From a virus: 34,100 nt of DNA. Below are positions 7,993-16,746 of the stretch, in pieces. Numbering within the stretch: position 1 is the first letter of the stretch; each line of letters starts with the position of its first letter. Below the pieces are notes generated by a model, which was not told where the DNA came from, did not search any database, and saw only the letters and a program-made list of their open reading frames with translations. The position numbers and the translations under genes are program-made. The stretch is taken from the IMG/VR virus record IMGVR_UViG_3300010430_000283, positions 1-34,100 of that record, one strand, 5' to 3'.

Positions 7993-8548
7993 GATGGTGG
8001 TCGCAATCTCTAGAGATTTGTCTCGGGGATTAAAATTCGGCCTCTATACCGAAGAAGACATTCTTCAAGAGGCATGGATCTGGGCAAAAGACGCGCTCCC
8101 AAGATATACGGGAGACGGGAAATTATTTAATTTTCTGTATACGCATATCAAATACCGGCTAATGAACCTAAGGCGGAATAAGTATGAGCGCATTCAAGCG
8201 CCGTGCGTTAAGTGTCCGCTGAATGCCTATGTTGATGGCGAATGCACGGCATATAAAATTATGGAAGATTGTTCTTATTGGATGAGTTGGAAGATACGAA
8301 ACGATAAGAAGAAAAACCTAGCGTCTAATGCCATAGGCGGGATTGACACAATTCATGCGGATGAGACTTCTCAATATAGAGTCGAATCTTTGGAGGAATG
8401 GCAAGTATTTATAGATCAGTTCACTATTGACTTGCAGATTGAAATCCAGCTTTATCGGCGAGGACACGACTTCTCTAAGAAAAGATTTAACAAGATGATT
8501 AGGGATGTTAAAAGAGAATTAGGGCGGCTAGAAGAAGATGACAGCTAA
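7913..8548 (+). CDS. T4 gp55-like late sigma factor with a Cys4 insert
   Basis: 211 codons from TTG 7913; an ATG at 7994 is the only other in-frame choice near the start, and the true N-terminus may be the 7825 frame. Residues about 20-90 resemble sigma-70 region 2: TEEDILQEAWIWAKDALPRY, then GKLFNFLYTHIKYRLMNLRR, the core-binding and -10-recognition helices. No clear region 4 is present, as in T4 gp55, which recognises late promoters without a -35 element. After region 2 there is an unusual C98-x2-C101-x9-C111-x8-C120 cluster that could bind zinc or an Fe-S cluster. It sits in the packaging operon, overlapping the next gene by 11 nt. By analogy it would direct RNA polymerase to late genes. 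The gp55 link is by architecture and context, not strong identity. Confidence 0.6.
   Translation: MKKPKSKTQKKKKQKKPSQITDEELYEMVVAISRDLSRGLKFGLYTEEDILQEAWIWAKDALPRYTGDGKLFNFLYTHIKYRLMNLRRNKYERIQAPCVKCPLNAYVDGECTAYKIMEDCSYWMSWKIRNDKKKNLASNAIGGIDTIHADETSQYRVESLEEWQVFIDQFTIDLQIEIQLYRRGHDFSKKRFNKMIRDVKRELGRLEEDDS
7953..7959 (+). other. A7 slippery run, candidate frameshift or indel site
   Basis: The run GCAAAAAAAGCC lies where the 7825 frame and the sigma frame would be joined. One fewer A fuses the frames. Explanations are transcriptional slippage, programmed +1 frameshifting, or a homopolymer sequencing or assembly error. Confidence 0.5.
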
Positions 8549-9389
8549 GAAAAAACCTCAACGGAAGCGAGGTGCTCTATCTAATGAAGATAAAATTTTT
8601 ATTAGAAAGAACATCCGCAAACTTGACCTAGCAGATATTGCGGAACAACTTAACCGTAAGCCTGCGCCAATCAGAAAATTCATTGACCAGGAGAAGATTG
8701 GTCCAGATTACGACATAGCTAAAGTGGATGTCGAGAAATCTCAAAATGAGATTATCCATGCGTTACGTAAACGACCGTTCTATAAAGACTTACGAGATCA
8801 ACTCTCTCAAAACGAGATGAGGTCCTTCGAAGAAGCTTGGGTCCTGTTTCAGGTGGACCTTGGGGATATCCTCGCATCGGAAGAGCTAGATTTAAAAGAA
8901 TTAATATTATTAGACATCCTCAAAAGCCGACTGTTGCACGAATCCAAGATAGCTACCGACGAGAGAAATGAGGCGCGCGACAAGCTTCGAATTGAAATGA
9001 AGCTTCCGCCAGAAGACCGGGACCGCGAGCTGATTCGTCAATACAAGCAGACTATTGCAGACTCTCAGAACTATCTCTCAACCTTCAACAAAGATTTGAA
9101 TGCGTTGATTGATAAGTCCAATAAAATAAAGAACGCTCTACAGCAAACCAGGGCCCAAAGAACAGAAAACTTAGACAAGGCTGAAGTTAACTATAAAAGT
9201 TTTCTGAAATTGCTCCAGGAGAAGAGTCACCGCGAGCGCGCAGCCCGCGAGCAGGAAATTATGGTTGCCGCACAGAAAAAAGAAGAAAAGAAGCTGGCGG
9301 GACTTTATAAGTTTGCTGATGGAGTTATAGATAGAGTTATTTTATCTAGCAAAACTGTGGTCGACGAGGAGGACTCTGAAGATGGTTAG
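8538..9389 (+). CDS. HTH and coiled-coil protein, candidate small terminase
   Basis: 283 aa, highly charged. The N-terminus (about 10-55) looks like a helix-turn-helix: LSNEDKIFIRKNIRKLDLAD, then IAEQLNRKPAPIRKFIDQ. The middle and C-terminus (about 130-265) are long predicted helices rich in Lys/Glu/Arg/Gln, consistent with a coiled coil. A DNA-binding N-terminus plus helical oligomerisation region, in an operon with the large terminase, is the architecture expected of a small terminase subunit that recognises phage DNA. I see no family signature that proves this. It overlaps its neighbours on both sides (11 and 8 nt), implying translational coupling. An alternative is a scaffolding or other DNA-binding protein. 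Confidence 0.5.
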   Translation: MTAKKKPQRKRGALSNEDKIFIRKNIRKLDLADIAEQLNRKPAPIRKFIDQEKIGPDYDIAKVDVEKSQNEIIHALRKRPFYKDLRDQLSQNEMRSFEEAWVLFQVDLGDILASEELDLKELILLDILKSRLLHESKIATDERNEARDKLRIEMKLPPEDRDRELIRQYKQTIADSQNYLSTFNKDLNALIDKSNKIKNALQQTRAQRTENLDKAEVNYKSFLKLLQEKSHRERAAREQEIMVAAQKKEEKKLAGLYKFADGVIDRVILSSKTVVDEEDSEDG

Positions 9390-9618
9390 TATTTTTAGTA
9401 AGTGGCACCTCTTTGCGGAAGAAGAGGAAATTCCTGAGGAGCCTTGCAAAACCTTCTACTATGATGACCAGCTCCAAGGAATCATCGAAGACTATGAGTG
9501 CGTTCATAATATTGCTTATAAGTTTACTGGGAGTGGCCATGTAGTTGCTAAGGTTAATTTTGTTTTAACTGAGAAACAATTTCAAGACTTAATGCTCAAT
9601 AGAAAGCCTATCGAATGA
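9382..9618 (+). CDS. Hypothetical acidic protein in packaging operon
   Basis: 78 aa, not recognised. It starts with an ATG overlapping the previous stop by 8 nt and ends overlapping the ClpP-like gene by 4 nt (ATGA). It is acidic in the first third (EEEEIPEEP) with a beta-strand-like second half, and has no Cys motif or membrane segment. The tight overlaps support it as a real gene. Function unknown. Confidence 0.7.
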   Translation: MVSIFSKWHLFAEEEEIPEEPCKTFYYDDQLQGIIEDYECVHNIAYKFTGSGHVVAKVNFVLTEKQFQDLMLNRKPIE

Positions 9619-10193
9619 CAAAACCTCAAATCACTAAAGAATGGCTTGATTCGTTCTATGATAGAGGAATTGACCCAGAGAATAGAGTTCTACATCTTTA
9701 TGGTGACATCGGAGAAGACAGCATCTCTAATTTGGTTAAATCTATTTATTATTTAGACAGCCTGGGCGACGACCCTATTGAGTTGTTTATCAGTAGCGTT
9801 GGTGGTTCAGTCTACGATATGTTTGCTTTGTACGATGTGACTCGCTCTACGAGATGCCCTATCCACACAGTGGGCGTAGGATACATCATGTCAGCCGCTG
9901 TGCTACTCGTGGCCGCAGGAACAAAAGGCAAAAGGTATTCCATGCCGCACTGCTCCTACATGGTGCACGAAGGGCTCTCAGAGCTTGGAGAAGGCCGCAT
10001 TGCATCTCATAAAAAAGTTGTGGATCATCTAAAACAACTCGATGAAACTTGGTACGACCTAATGGCCAAGCACACTAATTTAAGCGTGGCCCAGTGGAAA
10101 AGAAAATGTAATATTATTGGTGACTATTATTTCACAGCCGACCAAGCCATTGAGTTTGGCGTTGTGGATCATCTGTGGAGTGAGAAGCCGTAA
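9615..10193 (+). CDS. ClpP-like serine protease
   Basis: 192 aa, matching the ClpP fold. The FISSVGGSVYDMFALYD segment (58-74) corresponds to the ClpP oxyanion and substrate region. S93 in GYIMSAAVLL is the nucleophile, H118 in YMVHEGL the base, and D170 in GDYYFTADQA the acid. S-to-H spacing (25) equals that of E. coli ClpP and H-to-D spacing is close (52 versus 49). No AAA partner gene is adjacent. In tailed phages, ClpP-fold proteases in the head or packaging cluster usually process the scaffold and capsid during prohead maturation, so that role is likely. Taking over host Clp proteolysis is the alternative. It is coupled to both neighbours by 4-nt and 1-nt overlaps. Confidence 0.85.
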   Translation: MTKPQITKEWLDSFYDRGIDPENRVLHLYGDIGEDSISNLVKSIYYLDSLGDDPIELFISSVGGSVYDMFALYDVTRSTRCPIHTVGVGYIMSAAVLLVAAGTKGKRYSMPHCSYMVHEGLSELGEGRIASHKKVVDHLKQLDETWYDLMAKHTNLSVAQWKRKCNIIGDYYFTADQAIEFGVVDHLWSEKP

Positions 10194-10885
10194 TGTTTGA
10201 AACATGGAAATCAATACCCGGATACGAAAATCATTACGCAGTATCTCAATACGGGAGAGTCAAAAGTCTAAAGAGAGTAGATTCTCTTGGGAGAACCGTG
10301 GGCGGCATAACACTAAAGCAATCCTTAAGCACCGCCGGATATCCATGCGTTAATTTATGGAAAAGCAATAAAATGAAGCGACGCAAAGTTCATTTACTTG
10401 TTGCGATGGCTTTCAAAGGACATCAACCAAAGGATTATGAACAAATAGTAGATCATATTGACAACAATAAACTAAATTCAAAATTAAGTAATCTACAAAT
10501 TATCTCACAAAGAAAAAACGTAGTTAAAGACCTGAGTGATAGAAAAAAATCAAATCTACCGCTGGGTGTTTTTAAAGATAAGAACAAATACAGAGCTTCG
10601 ATTTATTTTGAAGGAAGATTAAGGTATTTAGGTACATTTAAAGACGCGGTAGAAGCATCTGAAGCGTATCAAGAGGCATTTAGTTTGATTGAATCTGGCG
10701 AAACAGATAAATTGAAATTTGCAAAAAAACCAGAAAGGAAACATAGTCTACCAAAAGGTGTTTTTAAAAATAAAAAAAGATTTATGGCAAGAACTAGAAT
10801 AAACGGGGTTATCAAATATTTAGGAACATTCGACACTCCAGAAGAAGCAAGTGAAGTATACCAGGAGGCTGTTCAATCAAGATGA
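10193..10885 (+). CDS. NUMOD4-HNH homing endonuclease with two AP2 domains
   Basis: 230 aa. Order of domains: NUMOD4-like WKSIPGYENHYAVSQYGRVK (5-24); an HNH core with KVHLLVAMAF and VDHIDNNKLNSKLSNLQ (about 65-105); then two AP2-like DNA-binding repeats, LPLGVFKDKNKYRASIYFEG...YLGTF (about 122-162) and LPKGVFKNKKRFMARTRING...YLGTF (about 186-227). AP2-HNH proteins are free-standing homing endonucleases that copy themselves into cognate phage genomes. The codons are visibly richer in A and T than in the flanking ClpP and ERCC4 genes, which fits recent insertion. Its ATG overlaps the ClpP stop by 1 nt and its stop overlaps the next ATG, so it inserted without breaking the operon. Confidence 0.9.
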   Translation: MFETWKSIPGYENHYAVSQYGRVKSLKRVDSLGRTVGGITLKQSLSTAGYPCVNLWKSNKMKRRKVHLLVAMAFKGHQPKDYEQIVDHIDNNKLNSKLSNLQIISQRKNVVKDLSDRKKSNLPLGVFKDKNKYRASIYFEGRLRYLGTFKDAVEASEAYQEAFSLIESGETDKLKFAKKPERKHSLPKGVFKNKKRFMARTRINGVIKYLGTFDTPEEASEVYQEAVQSR

Positions 10886-11361
10886 GTAAAAAGAAATTCA
10901 CTATACTTAGAGACGACAGAGAAAAGCCAGACCATCGCTGGACTTTCGGTCGAAGTAATCCCTGCAAGAAATGCCGCCTTGAGACTGGCGACTATACTCT
11001 GGAGGGCTATGAAGACATCTTAGCTATTGAGCGCAAGAAAGATGTAGCTGAACTTCATGGAAACCTCAACAAGAAGAACTGGCCTCGCTTTCAGGCAGAA
11101 CTCGAACGGATGCATGAAATTAAACATGCTTATATTTTATTTGAGTTCTCCTATGAGGATGTGAGCAAGTATCCATTCAATTTGCCCTACTATGTTAGGA
11201 AACGCATTAGAATTAGGGGCGGATATCTGCACAACCGGATTAGAAAAATAGAAGAAGAGTATGATGTAAAAATTATATTCTGCGGGAATCGTGAGCAGGC
11301 AATCAGCGTAGCCTGGGAAATCATGGAAGAAGTAGCAAAGACTGAGGAACCCTCTGAATGA
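10882..11361 (+). CDS. ERCC4-domain (XPF-type) nuclease
   Basis: 159 aa. A small ERCC4 nuclease: RDDRE (10-14), GDYTL (36-40) and the metal-binding IERK (49-52) are the conserved landmarks of the XPF/Mus81 catalytic core. The acidic residue that normally follows ERK at +6 is replaced by Ala56, with Glu57 next to it. ERCC4 nucleases cut branched or flapped DNA. Beside the terminase it could resolve junctions so that replicated concatemers can be packaged, the job of endonuclease VII in T4. This role is inferred from position. It overlaps its neighbours by 4 nt on each side (ATGA). Confidence 0.85.
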   Translation: MSKKKFTILRDDREKPDHRWTFGRSNPCKKCRLETGDYTLEGYEDILAIERKKDVAELHGNLNKKNWPRFQAELERMHEIKHAYILFEFSYEDVSKYPFNLPYYVRKRIRIRGGYLHNRIRKIEEEYDVKIIFCGNREQAISVAWEIMEEVAKTEEPSE

Positions 11362-14300
11362 AATGGCTTCTAAGTGATAACGAATTGGACAACTCGTGGT
11401 TAGGGCTTGGTGATACTTCCAAGATTCAACTGCCCGAGAATAAGCTGTTAGCTCCAATAAATGAGAAAATATATGAGGAGAATCCAGGTCTCTGGGAAAC
11501 GGAATGCTTGATTGATCCGCAGTACTTTGCTTATTTTTCGTATTGGGCACTGGGGATTACTTTGCCGCCCTATCAGATGGCCATCATCAATAACTTGTGG
11601 AAGCACCGTTTTCCGATGTTTGTGGGAAGTCGCGGGTCTGGGAAATGCTGCGATAAAGACACTTATGTTTCACTGGGAGATAGATTCTGCAAAATAGATA
11701 GTCTGTTCAATGAAGATGACCCAGAAGACGAGTTTATTCCATATAGCGAGAATGTGTTGGGAGAGAGGGGATTCCATGAATCTTCCTTTAAGTACACTCA
11801 AACGAATCGAGCTATTCGAGTTACTACGTCTGATGGGTATGAGATATGCGGATCAGAAAACCACAAAGTTAGAACCATAAAAAACGGTGAAATTATTTGG
11901 AAAAAGCTTGCGGATGTATCAGAAGACGATTATTTTGTTGTGGATAGAAATTCTGAAGACTATTGGCATTCAGGAAATTCAATCTCAAGTCCTGATGTAG
12001 GGTACCTATTTGGAGCCCTTGTGGGGGACGGGTCGTATACTATACGTGGTTATTTACATATTACATCAGCGGACCCACAAGTCATAGAAAACGCTAACCT
12101 TGGGTTGAATAAAATTCACAATAAAGTTCTTAAAAAAGTAGGAGCGAAATACCGATATTCTTTATGTAGCACAGAGCTGTATGACAGACTATTCAATCAA
12201 TATGGTTTTGGTAGTTCTGTATGCGCTGAAAAAGATGTTCCGGCGTCGATTTTAAGTTCCGGTAGAGAAGTTGTGGCGGGATTCCTACAGGGATACTTTG
12301 ACACAGATGGTTGTTGTGAGACACAAGTTGTAACAGCCTCCTCAAAATCAAAAAATCTTATAAAGAGCATACAATTCTTACTGAGTAGATTTGGCATTAT
12401 TAGCAGGGTTAAGTCCAGGCACAACAAAAAGGTAGATCAGACTTATTATTATCTTACAATCGGTGGGCAACAAAACCTACGCTTGTTTCGAGACAAAATA
12501 GGTTTTAGGTTAGACAGAAAGCAGAACAAGCTGGAGGAGATTACCTCAAGGCAAGGAAATCCAAATAAGGATGTTCTCCCAAAAGAACTAGTATTGGAAG
12601 ATATACTCGCACTTAGGGAACTCTACGCAAGCACAAGCGGATATAAAAAACTAAAAGAAAACAGGTTCAGTTCGTACAGATTTAAAACATATGACTGTTC
12701 TTATGGGAAATTTAATAAATTTCTTGAGGTTGTGGGCGAGTGTGCTGATTGTGCAAAAACTCCAGAGTTTAAAAGGTTAAAAGGAATATCTAACAACTAC
12801 TACTACTTTGACAAGGTTTGTCAGATTGAAAAACTTGATAACCACAAGCTTTATGATTTTAGTTTTAATGAAGAAGATCATTCGTATTTAAGTAATGGAT
12901 TCGTTAGCCATAATAGTACGTGCATTGCAATTTATTCGTTGCTTAGGGCTATTCTAATTCCAGAGCAGAAAATCGTTCTAACGGCCCCTTCGTTTAGACA
13001 GGCTAAGGCAGTCATGGAGTATGCCGTGGCCTTCTGGGAGAAAGCGCCAATCATGAGAAGCATGTGCGACCGCAAGTCCGGTTTCACGGGGGGCTTAGAT
13101 AGATGGACTCTCAGGATTAATGACTCCCTAATTACAGCCGTACCTTTAGGTACTGACGGCTCGCGAATTAGAGGTTTGCGCTCTAATGTAACTATCGTGG
13201 ATGAGGTTAAAGATGTTCCGGGGAAGATTATCGAGGAAGTTATTTTTGGTTTTGGTGCAGTAGCACAGAACCCCATCGAAAAACTTAAAGCAGCGGCGCG
13301 CAAGCAAACCCTGGAGCAGGAGGGAATCACTCTAGAAAAGGAGATTACGTCCTCCGAGATGAACCAGTCCATCATGACGGGAACCGCCAGCTATTATTTT
13401 GAAGAATATTATTCTTATTGGAAAAAATACAAGGCAATCATCGAATGCAAGGGAGACTATCAGAAGCTCAAAGATCAAGGCATCAAATTTGATGATAGGT
13501 ATTTGTCTTGGGAGGATTTTTGTATCATTAGAATGCCTTACCCATGCTTGCCAGAAGGTCTGATGGACGACGCGACAATTGCTCGTGCGCGGACTAACAT
13601 GAGCGAAGCTCTCTACATGAAAGAATATGAAGCTGTATTCATTGAGGATTCGGACGGCTTTTTCAAACGGACGCTTATTGAGGGGTGTGTTGCATCAGAT
13701 AAAAACATAGCGGCTGGTAAGATCCCGGAGGAATTCTGTGATGCTCCGTTCGACCCAGCGAACTTTGGTTCGGATAACTTTGAGTATGTTCTAGGGATTG
13801 ACCCAGCTTTCAAAGAAGATAACTTTGCTATCGTTTTGCTTGAGTGCAGGCATGACCATGCACGAGTGAGATACTGCTGGACTACAAATGAAGAAAATTT
13901 TGTAGAAAGAAAACAAGGCGGAACGACACAGGAAGATAATTACTATGCTTTCGTGAGCAGGCACATTCGGGAACTTATGAAAACGTTCAACATTATTGGG
14001 ATTGCCATCGATGCTCAGGGCGGTGGAATGAGCCTCATGGAGCATTTGGCTAGTACTGCGTATCTACAAGCAGGAGAGAAACCTCTTTATCCGGTGGTTG
14101 ACCGGAATAAGCGCAAGGACACGGATAGCATGGATGGGGATCACTTGTTGTACAGTGTCCAGTTTGCAAATGCCACCTGGGTAAGTCAAAGCAACCATGG
14201 GTTGCTCGCCGACATGGAAAAGAAGCGTCTACTGTTTCCGAGGTTTGATGCAGCAACTGTAGAACTAAGCATCGCAGAAGACAAAATTAAAGCTAGCCGA

Positions 14301-14702
14301 ATCGCCAAAGAATATGGCGTGAGCGCATCTAAAGTGAGACTTTATGATTCACTTGAGGACACCGCGCAAAATATCGAAGAACTAAAAGACGAGCTAACCT
14401 CGATTCAATACACTAGGACCGGAGCAGGCATTGGAGGGCGCGAGAAGTGGAGCGTTCCCGAGATCCGTATTGATGAGAACACTAAGGCATCAGGCAAGAA
14501 GGACCGTTATTGTGCTCTGCTTATGGCTAACTGGCTCGCGAATCAGTATAGATTAAACGCAAGCAAGCCATCGGACGAATACTTGACTGGCTCTCTGATC
14601 AAGGATGGGATCTCTAAGCGGCCAGACGCAGACGCCCCCGGATATAGCGAGGGCTCTGGTTATGGGGATTCATTTAGGTTCTTTGGAGCAGTCAAAAAGT
14701 AG
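11358..14702 (+). CDS. Terminase large subunit containing an intein
   Basis: 1114 codons: 691 aa of terminase and a 423-aa intein at residues 97-519. The mature protein would be an ATP-driven DNA-packaging motor and nuclease. ATPase part: Walker A GSRGSGK (90-96) completed by S520-T521 after splicing, and Walker B NVTIVDE (610-616). Nuclease part (RNase H fold): D815 in LGIDPAF, D885 in AIDAQGGG, and D1049 in KKDRYCALL. A packaging-typical segment with SNHGLLADMEKKRLLFP lies between. The start overlaps the ERCC4 stop by 4 nt. It is convergent with the tailspike gene, with only 2 nt between stops and no visible terminator. The length after intein removal is close to T4-type large terminases. 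Confidence 0.95.
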   Translation: MKWLLSDNELDNSWLGLGDTSKIQLPENKLLAPINEKIYEENPGLWETECLIDPQYFAYFSYWALGITLPPYQMAIINNLWKHRFPMFVGSRGSGKCCDKDTYVSLGDRFCKIDSLFNEDDPEDEFIPYSENVLGERGFHESSFKYTQTNRAIRVTTSDGYEICGSENHKVRTIKNGEIIWKKLADVSEDDYFVVDRNSEDYWHSGNSISSPDVGYLFGALVGDGSYTIRGYLHITSADPQVIENANLGLNKIHNKVLKKVGAKYRYSLCSTELYDRLFNQYGFGSSVCAEKDVPASILSSGREVVAGFLQGYFDTDGCCETQVVTASSKSKNLIKSIQFLLSRFGIISRVKSRHNKKVDQTYYYLTIGGQQNLRLFRDKIGFRLDRKQNKLEEITSRQGNPNKDVLPKELVLEDILALRELYASTSGYKKLKENRFSSYRFKTYDCSYGKFNKFLEVVGECADCAKTPEFKRLKGISNNYYYFDKVCQIEKLDNHKLYDFSFNEEDHSYLSNGFVSHNSTCIAIYSLLRAILIPEQKIVLTAPSFRQAKAVMEYAVAFWEKAPIMRSMCDRKSGFTGGLDRWTLRINDSLITAVPLGTDGSRIRGLRSNVTIVDEVKDVPGKIIEEVIFGFGAVAQNPIEKLKAAARKQTLEQEGITLEKEITSSEMNQSIMTGTASYYFEEYYSYWKKYKAIIECKGDYQKLKDQGIKFDDRYLSWEDFCIIRMPYPCLPEGLMDDATIARARTNMSEALYMKEYEAVFIEDSDGFFKRTLIEGCVASDKNIAAGKIPEEFCDAPFDPANFGSDNFEYVLGIDPAFKEDNFAIVLLECRHDHARVRYCWTTNEENFVERKQGGTTQEDNYYAFVSRHIRELMKTFNIIGIAIDAQGGGMSLMEHLASTAYLQAGEKPLYPVVDRNKRKDTDSMDGDHLLYSVQFANATWVSQSNHGLLADMEKKRLLFPRFDAATVELSIAEDKIKASRIAKEYGVSASKVRLYDSLEDTAQNIEELKDELTSIQYTRTGAGIGGREKWSVPEIRIDENTKASGKKDRYCALLMANWLANQYRLNASKPSDEYLTGSLIKDGISKRPDADAPGYSEGSGYGDSFRFFGAVKK
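11646..12914 (+). mobile_element. LAGLIDADG intein in the terminase Walker A motif
   Basis: Residue 1 is C97 of the precursor (CCDKDTYVSL, splicing block A). Block B is around ICGSENHKVRT. The homing endonuclease has two dodecapeptide motifs, LFGALVGDG (217-225) and FLQGYFDTDG (309-318), so it appears catalytically intact. The C-terminal blocks read LYDFSFNEEDHSYLSNGF and then VSHN, followed by extein Ser520. All residues expected for class 1 splicing (Cys1, block B His, C-terminal His-Asn, +1 Ser) are present. Insertion between K and S of GSGKS destroys the P-loop until splicing occurs. Confidence 0.95.
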
Positions 14703-14704
14703 TT

Positions 14705-16690
14705 TTAGGCCTCGATTGAACCGAAAGTTTTCCAGGTTCCTGGAGTTCCAGCTGTTGTACAGACCCAGCCAAGGTTTCCACTAGCAGTTGGAGTTCTGTT
14801 ATACGAAACGTCTCCTACATTCCAAGTTCCAGTGGTCGGTGCAGCTGTGCTTGTTATGATGAATTGACCATTGATTTCCGTGCCCTCGTAGGTTGCGCCA
14901 AAGAATCCATTTCCACTAGCAAAAGTCGGAGTATTTAATCGTCTAGTGTTTTGAACAAGAACAGTAGCAAAAGTATTGGTCGCCCTCCAAACATAAGCAA
15001 TGTTGCACTCCTCAAAGTAATTATCTCTAATAAGATTTGCATCTTCTCTGCCTGAGACCGTTTCTGTGTTGTAAAGCCCAGTTGCAAACCCTACAATATG
15101 ATTATTTATAAATCTATAATTTTGTACTCTCATGCGTACGCCCATATTTGTGTCTGTAGCGCCCACGCCCGAGCCTGCAAGGTTTTGTATGAAATTATCA
15201 TAAATACTTAATGTAGCATTTTCGGTTTGTTGATCAACGTCTATACCGATAGTGTCACCATTGGTAATTATTGTATTTCGCGCAACTCTACCTTCCGCCT
15301 CTGTGCCAACAGAAGCTTTGATATTTATACCAATACTCTCAACCTCAATGTGATTATCAGAAATGTTAATCAGTGAATTAGTGTCACTATAAAAAATACC
15401 TCGGCCAATGCTAGAGCGAATTACATTTCCTTGAACTATGCAGGCATCGGTATTATCAAGCCTGATACATCCCAGGTTAGAGCTTGAGGACTTATAATCA
15501 ATAATTTGATTATTTACTATTTTTGCTTTATTTGCATTATTTAGATGTATACCAGAGCCTAGCCCGTTCGGGGCATCTGGACTAATGCCATTGTTTCTAC
15601 ATATATTTCCTTCTACCAGGATTCCAGTGCCGGTTGGTACATAAATTCCAGACCAATTCGTATTCAAGCATTGGTTATTACTAACAATAAATTCTGATCT
15701 ATTCGATGCATTATAAGAACAAACTATGCCATGTCTTTTTCTTGTTGGCGCAGCAATGACATCTCCGTTTGCGTCTTTCGTATCACAAATATTGTTAGAT
15801 ACCACTATATTTTCATCATTACCAAGAGCGCCCGAATAAATATTCTGGCTAATATCCGATGTGCAAACATTATTTGTGATTAAAATGTTATTACAGTCTC
15901 CATAGGTCAAGATGTCTGCAGAAGTATTGGAAGTATTGACGGATTGACCAAATCTGTTTTGAGATACTAAACTATCGGTAGTTCCCCTGAGTTGCACAGA
16001 AGAATTGGAAAAGTTTTCAGATGAGCAACCGATTATTCGCACATTACGAACTAAAAGACCTGGCGCGCCTGCGCTATAAATAAAGTTACAATTTTCAAAG
16101 GCCACTATGGCAGTTCCCTCGCCTATGCCATGAATATTTTCAATGGTGATATTACTGGTTGAATTTTGAATTTGAATTAAATTTGTTTCAGCGGCGGTTT
16201 GCTGTAATACGGATTCCTTGCCAAGGCCCGATATTGTAATATTGTCATTACTAATAACTATTGAACTATCTACTGCGAATGTCCCTCTGTTTATTTTAAG
16301 ATGTCTATTCGGCTGAGAAATGGCTGAATTTAACCTAATGGAGTTTGCGGCAGCGTTAGTGCCTCCAGCTATTGCCCCAAATTGTTTAGCGTAAGATATA
16401 TCTTGATCTGTAGATATAAAACGACCCACGCCTGTTCCTGCTGCGTTTTCTGCAGCTTGAAGTGTGGCTGTGGTATTATCTCCATCCAAACCATCTAAAA
16501 CCCAGCCCCAGTCTACAATGCCAGAAGCGGTAGCGCTGTAAGTGTATAAATTACCTCCACCGTCTCCAGGAGTATAATAACCCAAGGTTTGTACTAGCTG
16601 CCCATCCGCAGGCCTAGGTATGATATTACTTAAGCCACTTACGTTGGCTACTGTGATTGTACGGTAGGTTGGATTAAATAGTTGAGACAT
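14705..16690 (-). CDS. Tailspike-like right-handed beta-helix protein
   Basis: 661 aa. The N-terminus includes VQTLGYYTPGDGGGNLYTYS and ISYAKQFGAIAGGTNAAANS, the usual entry of pectate-lyase-like phage tailspikes. From about 150 to 560 the sequence shows right-handed beta-helix periodicity: many N(I/V)xxxNxxx and VxxNxIxx turns such as ILITNNVCTS, IVVSNNICDT and VEGNICRNNG. The C-terminus (about 600-661) is a short cap domain with TTGTWNVGDVSYNRTP. Such proteins bind or depolymerise surface polysaccharide. I could not assign catalytic residues. It is convergent with the terminase. The ATG lacks a clear Shine-Dalgarno but follows a candidate late promoter by 41 nt. Confidence 0.85.
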   Translation of the reverse strand: MSQLFNPTYRTITVANVSGLSNIIPRPADGQLVQTLGYYTPGDGGGNLYTYSATASGIVDWGWVLDGLDGDNTTATLQAAENAAGTGVGRFISTDQDISYAKQFGAIAGGTNAAANSIRLNSAISQPNRHLKINRGTFAVDSSIVISNDNITISGLGKESVLQQTAAETNLIQIQNSTSNITIENIHGIGEGTAIVAFENCNFIYSAGAPGLLVRNVRIIGCSSENFSNSSVQLRGTTDSLVSQNRFGQSVNTSNTSADILTYGDCNNILITNNVCTSDISQNIYSGALGNDENIVVSNNICDTKDANGDVIAAPTRKRHGIVCSYNASNRSEFIVSNNQCLNTNWSGIYVPTGTGILVEGNICRNNGISPDAPNGLGSGIHLNNANKAKIVNNQIIDYKSSSSNLGCIRLDNTDACIVQGNVIRSSIGRGIFYSDTNSLINISDNHIEVESIGINIKASVGTEAEGRVARNTIITNGDTIGIDVDQQTENATLSIYDNFIQNLAGSGVGATDTNMGVRMRVQNYRFINNHIVGFATGLYNTETVSGREDANLIRDNYFEECNIAYVWRATNTFATVLVQNTRRLNTPTFASGNGFFGATYEGTEINGQFIITSTAAPTTGTWNVGDVSYNRTPTASGNLGWVCTTAGTPGTWKTFGSIEA

Positions 16691-16731
16691 AATGGTGCTG
16701 AATGATCTAGAGAGGTTGTTGGGTTTCTGTA

Positions 16732-16746
16732 TTTGTATACACCGAA
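16732..16746 (-). promoter_or_regulatory. Candidate late promoter of the tailspike gene
   Basis: The minus strand reads TTCGGTGTATACAAA, 41 nt before the tailspike ATG. It shares the GGTGTAWAYA core and spacing with the motifs before the portal and fibre genes. Confidence 0.5.
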
